DNA from: an uncultured Verrucomicrobiae bacterium
GTDB lineage: Bacteria > Verrucomicrobiota > Verrucomicrobiia > Limisphaerales > UBA1100
Direction of reading: 5' to 3'
NCBI GenBank assembly: GCA_937775205.1
Contig: CALKBX010000001.1
Location: 62,001 to 126,000 of the forward strand
Length of the DNA stretch: 64,000 nt
Part shown: positions 32,898-41,456 of the stretch, piece by piece
Numbering within the stretch: the first letter of the stretch is position 1
Layout of the letters: the number at the start of each line of letters is the position of its first letter
Made by a program: the position numbers and the translations under genes
The notes under the pieces: generated by a model
The model's database searches: none
Seen by the model: only the letters and a program-made list of their open reading frames with translations
Told to the model about the DNA's origin: nothing

Positions 32898-32987
32898 GTG
32901 GAGAGTTGTTAACAGGTAATTCCCAAGATCCGCAAGCCAAAAACATTGAAAAACCGATGCGATTTTGGCTATTCTGTGCGCCTCAAA

Positions 32988-34376
32988 ATGACTTATAAAA
33001 TCCGTGTCATACTGTGTTTTTCGGCGTTTCTGTGTCTGACCGGAGATGTTTTCGGGGCGGAAAAAGAGATTGAGTGGAACTCGTTTCGCAAGCATCTCGG
33101 CTTAAATGTGCAAGACTCGACGCTGGCGGAAGTGCTCGGCGGCATTCAACGCGAAACCGGCTGGCAAGTGCGACTGCAGCCGGGGCTCAACCGGCCCGTG
33201 TCCGTGAAGTTCAAACCCAAGCCCTTGGACGAAGCTTTGCAATTTCTGCTGGGCGACCTTCGTTACACTCTCATTGCGCGGCCCGGCGAACCCGGCAAGC
33301 TGGAGGTTCGCAAAGGCAATGCCCTTGCCGAAACTGAGCCGATGGCCGAACCGGTTTCTAAACCCAAAGTGGCTGCTAATCAACTGGCCGTCATCTTTCG
33401 GCCCGGGCAGGACGCGGCCGCGCTGGCCAAACGCTTCAACGCCGATCTGCTTGGGTTCATCAAAATCGCCAACGTGGCCCAACTCAAATTCACCGACCCC
33501 CGCGCAATGGCCGCCGCCCGACAAGCGATGGCCGAGCTGGGCGTCACGGATATTATTGATGACGTGCATTTGTATCCCCGACCCGCCACTCCCATTTTGG
33601 TGGCGGGCGGCGCGGGCATACTGCCCATCTCCTTGCGCCCGGAGGAAGTGGACACGAAGGGCCAGCTCATCATCGGGCTCATCGACACCGCCGTGCAACC
33701 CGCTGGGCTCGACCAACCCGGATTCCTGTTGCCCGCGCTTTCGATCGCTGAACCCTTCACGCCTCCGAACGACTCGCCCACCCACGGCACCTCGATGGCC
33801 GGCACTATTCTGCGCGGTTTGGCGAACAAGGATTTGGGCGTACAAAAGAGTCCCGTGCGGATTCTGCCGGTTGATGTGTTTGGCGCGAGCGCGAATGCCA
33901 ATTCATTCAACATCGCCAACGGCATTACCGAGGCGGTAAACAATGGTGCCACGATCATCAATCTCAGTCTCGGCGGCTACCAAGCCAGCCCGTTGCTCCA
34001 GCGCATCATCGCCACTCATCATAATAACGGCGTGCTCTTCGTGGGCGCCGCCGGCAACGAACCGGTCACCACGCCGCATTTCCCCGCCGCGCATCCGGAA
34101 GTGATGGCCGTCACCGCCACGCGCCCCAACGGCGAACTGACGGCGTACGCCAATCGCGGTAACTTTATCGATGTCGCCGCCCGCGGGACGCATCCGGTGC
34201 GGTTTGGTAAACGCACTTACGCCATCACCGGCACTTCTGCTTCCTCGGCTTATGTGAGCGGACTCGCCGCCGGCCTGGCATCGGCCCACCAAAAAAAGCC
34301 GCGCGAGATTCGTGAGTTGATTATTGAAAACCGCCCCTTCGTCCCGCCCAAACCGAAGGAGGAAAAGAAGAATTAA
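32988..34376 (+). CDS. Secreted subtilisin-like (S8) serine protease with N-terminal STN-like domain
   Basis: The 462-residue protein begins with a signal peptide (MTYKIRVILCFSAFLCLTGDVFG). Residues 30-105 look like an STN domain (LNVQDSTLAEVLGGIQRETGWQVRLQPG and DEALQFLLGDLRYTLIAR), normally found at the start of secretins and TonB-dependent receptors. The S8 domain follows with Asp in IIGLIDTAV, His in SPTHGTSMAGTILRGL, Asn in VGAAGNEPV and Ser in ITGTSASSAYVSGLAAG, so the triad and oxyanion Asn are complete. It ends in a Lys/Pro tail. The STN-S8 pairing is unusual; its target is unknown. It converges on folB with a 4-bp overlap. Confidence 0.85.
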   Translation: MTYKIRVILCFSAFLCLTGDVFGAEKEIEWNSFRKHLGLNVQDSTLAEVLGGIQRETGWQVRLQPGLNRPVSVKFKPKPLDEALQFLLGDLRYTLIARPGEPGKLEVRKGNALAETEPMAEPVSKPKVAANQLAVIFRPGQDAAALAKRFNADLLGFIKIANVAQLKFTDPRAMAAARQAMAELGVTDIIDDVHLYPRPATPILVAGGAGILPISLRPEEVDTKGQLIIGLIDTAVQPAGLDQPGFLLPALSIAEPFTPPNDSPTHGTSMAGTILRGLANKDLGVQKSPVRILPVDVFGASANANSFNIANGITEAVNNGATIINLSLGGYQASPLLQRIIATHHNNGVLFVGAAGNEPVTTPHFPAAHPEVMAVTATRPNGELTAYANRGNFIDVAARGTHPVRFGKRTYAITGTSASSAYVSGLAAGLASAHQKKPREIRELIIENRPFVPPKPKEEKKN

Positions 34377-34723
34377 CACCGCCGTTCGATGCGGACGGAT
34401 ACGTGGCGGGTTTGGGGCAGGATGAATTTCTTCACTTCCACCCGCACGCAATCGGGCTGAAATTTTGTGAGCACGAGCGTTGCCGCGTCCTCGGCCAATT
34501 TTTCAATCAACCGCCATTCACCGGCTTCCGCCATTTCCGTGAGCGCGAGCGTCACCGCGTGGTAATCGATGGTAGCCTCGATGGCATCGCCCGCGGTGGC
34601 CTCGGCAAAGGGTTGCTCCATTTCCACCGTCAACAGCAAGCGCTGAGGCGTGGCGCGTTCTTCGTCAGGCACGCCCACGCGCGCGCGCACTTCGAGGTCG
34701 GCGATGGTGATGGTGTCATTCAT
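34373..34723 (-). CDS. folB: Dihydroneopterin aldolase
   Basis: FolB converts dihydroneopterin to hydroxymethyl-dihydropterin in folate synthesis. The 116-residue protein shows the N-terminal IADLEVRARVGVPDEERATPQRLLLTVEM, the mid segment TIDYHAVTLALTEMAEAGEWRLIEKLAEDAA (with the catalytic-type Glu/Lys) and the C-terminal VRVEVKKFILPQTRHVSVRIER. The length matches the family. Epimerase activity of the related FolX cannot be excluded. It overlaps the upstream HAD gene by 8 bp. Confidence 0.92.
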   Translation of the reverse strand: MNDTITIADLEVRARVGVPDEERATPQRLLLTVEMEQPFAEATAGDAIEATIDYHAVTLALTEMAEAGEWRLIEKLAEDAATLVLTKFQPDCVRVEVKKFILPQTRHVSVRIERRC

Positions 34724-35369
34724 GGGCGATCACGGGCGCGGGCCATTTCAGTGAGGATTTCTCCAGTAATAATTTTAATTCACCCAAATGTTCGACGATT
34801 AGTTCCGGCTCCGACAACTGCAATTGGTCGCGGGTGTTGTAGCCGGTGAGCACGGCGCAGGAATGAATGCCGCCGGCGTGGGCGGTTTCCACATCGTGCT
34901 GCATGTCGCCGATAAAAACAGTTTCGTCGGCGCGCAGGTTTTGCTCAGCGAGAATCTCAACGATACGCGCGCGTTTATCCATCACGCGCACGTAGGCGTG
35001 ATCAAAATCAAAAGCGATGCGCGCGGATTGTTCGCGGTAATGGTCAGGATGAATCGTGCTCAGCAAAAAAGTGCGCAGGTGGTTTGATTTGCAAAACTCA
35101 AAAAACTCCCGGGCGTGCGGCAGGGGCTCGATGGATTTTTGCTCGTCGGCGAAGCTGTGTTTGTACCATTCCTCAAGTTGCTCCAAGGGAACGCCGGGCG
35201 TGACGCGTTCATAGAATTCTTCAAAAGGCAAACTGAACTCCGCGCGGAATTGTTCAAGGCTCATCTCCGGCCGGCCGGATTGGGTGAAGGTGTAATTGGT
35301 GGCCCGCCACACCGCCGGCAGATCATTCACCAAAGTGCCGGACCAATCGAATAACACATTGCGAATCAT
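34716..35369 (-). CDS. HAD-superfamily hydrolase with DWSGT motif I
   Basis: This 217-residue HAD-like protein has motif I as VLFDWSGTLVND. The nucleophile aspartate is present, but the second aspartate of the usual DxD is Ser. A helical cap follows (residues 20-90), then motif II FLLSTI, a motif III lysine in VMDKRARIVEIL and motif IV GDMQHDVETAHAGG. Phosphatases of this class normally need the second Asp as general acid; its absence recalls phosphonatases and dehalogenases. The substrate is unknown. It overlaps both neighbours by a few bases (folB and the MFS gene). Confidence 0.85.
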   Translation of the reverse strand: MIRNVLFDWSGTLVNDLPAVWRATNYTFTQSGRPEMSLEQFRAEFSLPFEEFYERVTPGVPLEQLEEWYKHSFADEQKSIEPLPHAREFFEFCKSNHLRTFLLSTIHPDHYREQSARIAFDFDHAYVRVMDKRARIVEILAEQNLRADETVFIGDMQHDVETAHAGGIHSCAVLTGYNTRDQLQLSEPELIVEHLGELKLLLEKSSLKWPAPVIAHE

Positions 35370-36970
35370 CCCTCCGCCTTTTCGTCTTCATTTTCATCCG
35401 CGGGTTTAGCCCGCAAATTGATGCGTTCGGGAGCCTTTTCGCCCTCGGCTTTCTTTGCTTCCTTTTCTTCGGCCGGCTTGTCGCGCAAATTGATTCGCTT
35501 CTTGGACGCCTCGCCCTTCACTTCCTTTTCGCGAAGCTTAGCCTCTGCGAGCAGCGCGGCTTTGTCGTCGGGTTTCAGCAAAAATGCGGCTACAATCGCC
35601 GCAGCCACAGCGATGACCGCACAAATAAAATAAGGCAATCGGATGGATACATCCAATAAACCCAACGCAAATAACGGCCCAATAATTCTCGCAAGACTGC
35701 CGATGCTTTGGGTGACGCCCATGATCTCGCCCTGTTCGTTGGGGCCGGCGTTCAGTGAAATCAATCCGTAAGTTGGGGCGCGGTAGACGCTGGAGCTGAC
35801 GGAAAATAACGCGAGCGCGCCCAGCAACATATAAAGATGCGGCGCGTGAGCCAGCGGTAACCACGCGAGGCTCACCCCCAAAAGGGACAGCCCAACGACA
35901 ATCAGCCATTTCTCGCCCAACCAATTGACAAGCGGCCCGATGAACTTGCCCTGAATGATGGCCCCGAGCAGCCCACAAAAGACGAGCATGTAATAGGCGA
36001 TCGTCCGCGTGTAATCGATGGAAGCAATTTTCCCGCTGGGGGGGACGAAATGTATTTCATCATAGACGATCCGGCCGCTCTTGGGCGCGGTGAAAATATT
36101 GGTTCCATCGAGGGTTACCAACGTGCATAAGGGCGCGCCTTTCCGCACCTCACCCCCCTGCTCCACATGCCACTGGCGAATCTCCGTGATTTGGTTGTCA
36201 TCAAACTCCGCGTGCACCATTTGCTGAAAACTAAATGTTCCGGGCGATTCTTTCGTGCCGGTAAAGGTGACCACGAAGGTGGATTCAAAACAGGTGAAAC
36301 AAAATGTGGCCATGAAAAAAACACCCATGAGGCAGGCGAGTTGTTTGCGCTTAAGCACGCCGGCGATCTGCTGCAATCGGGGCGGTGGCGGCGCGGGATC
36401 ACTCTCGGGCGTGCGGCTTTCGCCCAAAACGAAATACGCCAAAATGAGGTTGAGCCCGCAGATGGTGGCCGCCGTCCAGCCGGGGCCGCTGGCGCCAAAC
36501 CATTCCGCGCTTAACGCGCCCAAGGCCGGCCCCACGATGAAGCCCAAGCCGAACGCCATGCCGATAAGCCCCATCCGCTTGGAACGCTCTTCGGGCGGCG
36601 ACACGTCGGCGATGTACGCACTAGCCACTGAGAGGTTGGCACCGCACACGCCCGCCGCCATCCGCGAGGCGAGCAAGCCCCACAATGATTCATAATAACA
36701 CGCCAACGCAAACAGGATGTACGAGATGCACGCGCCCGCGGTGCTGATGAGCAACACCGGACGACGGCCAATGCGGTCGGAGAGGCGTCCCCACCACGGG
36801 GCAAAAAGGAATTGCATCAGCGAATACGAGGCCACGATGAGGCCGGCGATGAGGCCCGCCGCGCCATAAGTTTTTGCGTAAAGCGGCAGCACGGGCAGTA
36901 CGATCCCGAAACCAATCAGGTCGATGAAGACGGTCATGAAGATGACCAACAATGATGCTTTACGTGCCAT
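35366..36970 (-). CDS. MFS transporter (TetA-like) with a lipoyl-like insert and charged tail
   Basis: This 534-residue protein is a 12-helix major facilitator with the motif A sequence GRLSDRIGRRPVLL and the tetracycline-exporter-like N half (FGIVLPVLPLYAKTYGA, IADVSPPEERSKRMGLIGMAFGLGFIVGPALG). Between helices 7 and 8, in the loop predicted to face the periplasm, residues 237-320 form an extra domain. It reads like a biotinyl/lipoyl fold (WHVEQGGEVRKGAPLCTLVT and IFTAPKSGRIVYDEIHF) but lacks the modified lysine, having LDG where DK would be. The C-terminal tail repeats INLRDKPAEE and INLRAKPADE among many charged residues. The substrate is unknown; drug efflux is plausible. Confidence 0.88.
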   Translation of the reverse strand: MARKASLLVIFMTVFIDLIGFGIVLPVLPLYAKTYGAAGLIAGLIVASYSLMQFLFAPWWGRLSDRIGRRPVLLISTAGACISYILFALACYYESLWGLLASRMAAGVCGANLSVASAYIADVSPPEERSKRMGLIGMAFGLGFIVGPALGALSAEWFGASGPGWTAATICGLNLILAYFVLGESRTPESDPAPPPPRLQQIAGVLKRKQLACLMGVFFMATFCFTCFESTFVVTFTGTKESPGTFSFQQMVHAEFDDNQITEIRQWHVEQGGEVRKGAPLCTLVTLDGTNIFTAPKSGRIVYDEIHFVPPSGKIASIDYTRTIAYYMLVFCGLLGAIIQGKFIGPLVNWLGEKWLIVVGLSLLGVSLAWLPLAHAPHLYMLLGALALFSVSSSVYRAPTYGLISLNAGPNEQGEIMGVTQSIGSLARIIGPLFALGLLDVSIRLPYFICAVIAVAAAIVAAFLLKPDDKAALLAEAKLREKEVKGEASKKRINLRDKPAEEKEAKKAEGEKAPERINLRAKPADENEDEKAEG

Positions 36971-37024
36971 GCGCGACGGGCGGGGAAGTTAACGCGCCAA
37001 GGCCGCGCGGGAAAGCAAAACCGC

Positions 37025-40000
37025 TCAGGCTTTTTCAGGGTCCTCGACTGTCGGGCCGTAAAGCCATTGCCAGCTCGCGCGAAAGTCCTCCAATATCATG
37101 TAAAGCGAAGGCACCAATACAAGGGTGACGAGCGTGGCGAACATCACGCCAAACCCAATCGAGACAGCCATGGGAATGAGGAATTGCGCCTGCACGCTTT
37201 TTTCAAAGAACACCAGCGGCGTGAGGCCCGCGAAGGTGGTGAGTGAGGTGAGCATAATCGCGCGAAAACGCGCCACGCCGCTCACGCGTACGGCGTCGAT
37301 AATTTCTTTATGCTTGGGGCGGTTGCGGTTTACGAAGTCCACCATCACGAGGCTGTCGTTCACCACCACACCAGTGAGCGCCACCACGCCGAACATCGAC
37401 AGCACCGTCAGTTCCATCCCCATAATGAGATGCCCGAGCACCGCGCCAATGAGGCCGAAGGGGATCGCCGCCATCACAATGAAGGGCTGAATGTACGACT
37501 TGAAAGGGATGGCCAGCAGTGCATAAATCATCACCATTGCCACGATGAACGCGCGGAACATGCTCGAGAGCGTCACTTCCTGTTCTTGTCGCGCGCCTTG
37601 AAAACTATGCTGCAACCCGGGGTATTCGACGGCCAATTCGGGCAAATCTTTTTCCTCCAAACGGGCGATGAGTTTGTTGGGTTCAATGCGGGTGGTGTCC
37701 ACGTCGGCAGTAATATTCACCGAGCGGCGCCCGTCCACGCGGCGGATGCTCGCATAGCCGCGCCCTTCCTCAACGGCGGCAACCTTAGCGAAGGGCACCT
37801 CAAATCCATCACGCGTGCGGATGCGCAAGCCGTTCAGATCGTGCATCGACCGGCGGCGGTCGGCGGGATAGCGCACCATCACTTTTACATCATCCCGATT
37901 GCGCTGCAGTCGCTGGGCTTCCTCACCATAAAACGCCTGTCGCACTTGACGCGCGAGATCCGCTTGGCGCAAGCCGAGCAATTCGGCCTCCGGCTTGAGC
38001 TTTATTTTCAACTCCCGTTTGCCCACGCGAAAGGTATCGGTAATGTCCTGCACACCGGGGTAATTCCTGAGACGCGCCTTCAATTCTTCCGTGGCCGCCT
38101 TCAACGTGGCGAGGTTCGGGCCGCTCAAGCGAATGTTGATAGGTTTGCCTGCCGAAAAAATACTGGCGCTGAAGCCTACCTCCGTGGCCCCGGAAAATTC
38201 CCCAGCTAATTCCCGCCAACGATCGGCCATTCCCTGACTCGTGATGGTGCGCTCCTCGGAGGGTGCTACTTCCAAATGCACCTCACCTTTGTGGCTCCCA
38301 AAATGACTGGCATCGTAATTGCCGCCCGCCATTTCTGCCTCCATCCTAAAGGGTTGCTGCCCAATACTGGAAAGCGAATGGCGAATGGCATTGGTGCCGT
38401 CCATTCCGCCCGCGGCAATTTCCCGGCGCAGTTGTTCGCCGGCGTCCTCCAGTTGTTGCACAGCTTTTTCGGTAACCTCCACCGGTGTGCCGCGCGCGAA
38501 GCTTACCCACGCCGCCACATTGTCACCCTCCACGGGCGGGAAGAAAATAAATTTGAAATGACCGCCCGCATAGCCCGCGAGGGTAATAAACAAAGCCGTC
38601 ACGCCAACCGAAAGCGTGAGATACCGCCAGCGCAAACATGTCTCAAGAAATGGCTGGTATTTTTCCAAGATAAACCGCTCCACGCCCCCCGCAAAAGCGC
38701 TTTGAAACCGAGACCACAGCCCCGGTTTTTTTTCCTTTTTCACATCCGGCAAGTTCCGCAAATGTGCCGGCAAAATGAACAGGCATTCCACCAAAGAAAA
38801 CAAAAGCGTGGGGATCACAATCAATGGAATGTAACGCAAAATTTTCCCCGTGTTGCCCTCGATGGCAAGCAAAGGATAAAATGCCGCCACGGTGGTGAGC
38901 ACTCCAAATATCACCGGCCGCCCCACTTCCAGTGCGCCGCTGATGGTACTCTTGATGCCGGCGCCGTATTTTTCCTGATGAGTGTAAATATTTTCACCCA
39001 ACACAATCGCGTCATCCACCACAATGCCGAGCACGACAATAAAAGCGAAAAGCGTTATGAGGCTGATCGAGGCGTCCATCGCCGGCATCAGCCAGAGCGT
39101 GCCGAGGAAGGAAACCGGGATGCCAAAAGTCACCCACATCGCCAGCCGAAACCGTAGGAACAACGCGAGAATGAAGAACACCAAAATGAGCCCCGCGCGC
39201 CCGTTGCGCAGCAGGAGGTCCAGGCGACTGCGCAAGTATGAGGAATCGTCCTGCCACGTTTCCAGCGTGATGCCCGCCGGCATATTGCGCTCCGCGGTGG
39301 CGACGTATTCCTTAACCAGCCGCGAAATCTCCAGCGCGCTTTGGTCGCCAACACGAAACACCCGCACCAACGCCGAGGGTTTCCCATCAAAACGCGCGTG
39401 CGCATCAACTTCCGCAAAACCATCCACCACTCGCGCCACTTGCCCCAACGTGAGGCGACTGCCATCCAGCTCGGTCCGCAACGGCAGGGATTCAAAGTCT
39501 ATTTGTCCGTATGCCTGCATCTCGGCACGGAGCAAAATATCGCCACCGGTCGTTTTCAGCGTGCCGCCGGGGAGATTGAGTGATCCTTCACGCACCGCCG
39601 CGGCGACCTCGTCGAAGCTAAGATTGAACCGCCGCAAGTCTTCCTCGCGCAATTCGATGCTCACCTCGTAAGGCCGCACGTTCACCAATTCCACCTGCGT
39701 GATACCGCGCCGCGCCAGCAATTCATCCCGCACCCGTTGCCCCGCACGCTTCAGCGCTCTCTCGCCCACCTCGCCGCTCACGGCCACATTAATCACCTGC
39801 TTGCGAATAATAATTTCGCTGATCTTGTGCTTTTCAGCTTCATCCGGAAACGTGTCAATCGCGCCCACTTTTGATTTTGCTTCATCGAGAAACTTCTTCC
39901 CGTCTGTGTGCGGCAACAGTTCAATCGCTACCACCCCCATCCCCTCGCCCGCGGTGGAGACCATTTGCTTCACGCCACCCAATCCCTGCACCGCCTGTTC

Positions 40001-40204
40001 CACACGGGTGCAAATGGCTTTTTCCACTTCTTCCGGCGCGGCCCCCGGGTACGGCACCTCAATCATCACCCAGTTCGAGTCGAACTCCGGAAACACCTCC
40101 TGTTTGATTTTCGGAATGGCCAGCAACCCCGCCAATAAAATAAATGCCGCCAACAAATTTGAGGCCACTCGGTTGCGCGCAAACCATTCGATGATGCTAT
40201 TCAT
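37025..40204 (-). CDS. RND efflux transporter, inner membrane pump (HAE1/AcrB type)
   Basis: This 1059-residue proton-driven pump exports drugs or other small molecules through a tripartite complex. The start is MNSIIEWFARNRVASNLLAAF (40202-40204). It has 12 membrane helices with two large periplasmic loops. The helix-4 segment FIVVLGIVVDDAIVLGENIYTHQEK holds the paired acidic residues used in proton relay, and the second half mirrors it (FGVVALTGVVVNDSLVMVDFVNRNR). The C-terminal tail is YGPTVEDPEKA. It overlaps the adaptor gene by 8 bp and is the last gene of the efflux operon. Confidence 0.95.
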   Translation of the reverse strand: MNSIIEWFARNRVASNLLAAFILLAGLLAIPKIKQEVFPEFDSNWVMIEVPYPGAAPEEVEKAICTRVEQAVQGLGGVKQMVSTAGEGMGVVAIELLPHTDGKKFLDEAKSKVGAIDTFPDEAEKHKISEIIIRKQVINVAVSGEVGERALKRAGQRVRDELLARRGITQVELVNVRPYEVSIELREEDLRRFNLSFDEVAAAVREGSLNLPGGTLKTTGGDILLRAEMQAYGQIDFESLPLRTELDGSRLTLGQVARVVDGFAEVDAHARFDGKPSALVRVFRVGDQSALEISRLVKEYVATAERNMPAGITLETWQDDSSYLRSRLDLLLRNGRAGLILVFFILALFLRFRLAMWVTFGIPVSFLGTLWLMPAMDASISLITLFAFIVVLGIVVDDAIVLGENIYTHQEKYGAGIKSTISGALEVGRPVIFGVLTTVAAFYPLLAIEGNTGKILRYIPLIVIPTLLFSLVECLFILPAHLRNLPDVKKEKKPGLWSRFQSAFAGGVERFILEKYQPFLETCLRWRYLTLSVGVTALFITLAGYAGGHFKFIFFPPVEGDNVAAWVSFARGTPVEVTEKAVQQLEDAGEQLRREIAAGGMDGTNAIRHSLSSIGQQPFRMEAEMAGGNYDASHFGSHKGEVHLEVAPSEERTITSQGMADRWRELAGEFSGATEVGFSASIFSAGKPINIRLSGPNLATLKAATEELKARLRNYPGVQDITDTFRVGKRELKIKLKPEAELLGLRQADLARQVRQAFYGEEAQRLQRNRDDVKVMVRYPADRRRSMHDLNGLRIRTRDGFEVPFAKVAAVEEGRGYASIRRVDGRRSVNITADVDTTRIEPNKLIARLEEKDLPELAVEYPGLQHSFQGARQEQEVTLSSMFRAFIVAMVMIYALLAIPFKSYIQPFIVMAAIPFGLIGAVLGHLIMGMELTVLSMFGVVALTGVVVNDSLVMVDFVNRNRPKHKEIIDAVRVSGVARFRAIMLTSLTTFAGLTPLVFFEKSVQAQFLIPMAVSIGFGVMFATLVTLVLVPSLYMILEDFRASWQWLYGPTVEDPEKA

Positions 40205-41456
40205 CCGCCCGCACCCCCATGCCTTCCACAAACGAATCAAGCGGCGAGAGGCAAACCTGTTCGCCTCCTTTCAATCCCGAACCAATCACCACCCGCGTGC
40301 GGTCACTCCAAGCAACCTTCACCGCTTGCGAAAACAACTTGCCCTCGCGCAGCACGTACACCACGCCGCCCTCGCGGAACGCCACGCGCGGCAACACCAC
40401 TACCCCTTCCAGCGCACACCCCTCAATGCGCGCCATCACGAACCGCCCAAAACTCAATGCGGGTTTCCCTGGCGCATACGGCGCGGGCACACTCGCCACC
40501 ACCGCCATCATGCGGGTGCCCGTTTCCAATTCACCTTCCGTTCGGATGATTTTCCCGATCCATTCATCTTCGCCCGCGGTGAGCACCACTGACGGGCCAT
40601 CCACCGCGCCACCCCGCAAGGCATCGCTCAATTCGAGATGCTTTAATTCCCCGATCGGCAAAGGCAGCCGCACCTCGGCCACCGCCACCGGCTGAATTTT
40701 TGCCAACGCACTTGCGCGTGAAACCAGCTGCCCCACGCCGATGGACTGCGATTTCACGCGCCCATCAAATGGGGCAAGCATCACGCAACGTTCCAAATTC
40801 ACTTGAGCCTGATCCCGCGCCGCTTCCGCTGCCGCTAACGCCGCCTTGCCCGATTCATGCTGCGCCCGCGAAGCGCCCATCATGGCCTTGGCCGAGGCCA
40901 GCGCCGCGCGCGCTTCACGCAATTGCGGATCGCGCACCAACAACGCCGGCGGCTCGCCCTCTCGACCCAGCAGTCTCCATTCTGCACGCGCCGCCGCTGC
41001 CTCCGCTTCCTCGCGCGTGATGCGCGCCTGCGCCTGTGCCATGTTTGCCGCTCCGCTGCTTACCTGCGCCAAGGCGTTGGTCATGCTCGCCTGAGCGGAT
41101 TGAATATTCGCCGTGGCCTGTCGCAGCGCCAACTCATAATCGCCGCGATCAATCCGCACCAATTCCTCATCACGCGCGAAGAGCCCGCCGACCACCAGTT
41201 GTGGGGAAACCCAAACCACCCGGCCGCTTACTTCCGGCGAAAACCCAATCTCGCGACGCGGCATCACGGTGCCTTGCGAACGGACTTCCAGCTGAAAATT
41301 TTCCAGCTTCACCCCCACCGCCTCAACCCGCGGCTTGAAGCGCTCCACCTCGCGCGGCGTGACGGTTTTGCGATGCGTCGCCAACCACCACGAACCATAA
41401 GCGCCGATCAACAACAGGATCACCGGCAAAGCAATTTGCAAAACACGCCGAGTCAT
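40197..41456 (-). CDS. RND efflux periplasmic adaptor (membrane fusion protein)
   Basis: The adaptor links the RND pump to the outer membrane channel. The 419-residue protein has an N-terminal anchor (VLQIALPVILLLIGAYGSWW) and a lipoyl/beta-barrel segment (GTVMPRREIGFSPEVSGRVVWVSP). A long alanine-rich alpha-helical hairpin covers about residues 125-245. The second lipoyl half is MLAPFDGRVKSQSIGVGQLVS. The hairpin is unusually rich in Ala/Gln/Glu. It overlaps the genes on both sides (4 bp with the outer membrane factor), indicating translational coupling. Confidence 0.94.
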   Translation of the reverse strand: MTRRVLQIALPVILLLIGAYGSWWLATHRKTVTPREVERFKPRVEAVGVKLENFQLEVRSQGTVMPRREIGFSPEVSGRVVWVSPQLVVGGLFARDEELVRIDRGDYELALRQATANIQSAQASMTNALAQVSSGAANMAQAQARITREEAEAAAARAEWRLLGREGEPPALLVRDPQLREARAALASAKAMMGASRAQHESGKAALAAAEAARDQAQVNLERCVMLAPFDGRVKSQSIGVGQLVSRASALAKIQPVAVAEVRLPLPIGELKHLELSDALRGGAVDGPSVVLTAGEDEWIGKIIRTEGELETGTRMMAVVASVPAPYAPGKPALSFGRFVMARIEGCALEGVVVLPRVAFREGGVVYVLREGKLFSQAVKVAWSDRTRVVIGSGLKGGEQVCLSPLDSFVEGMGVRADE

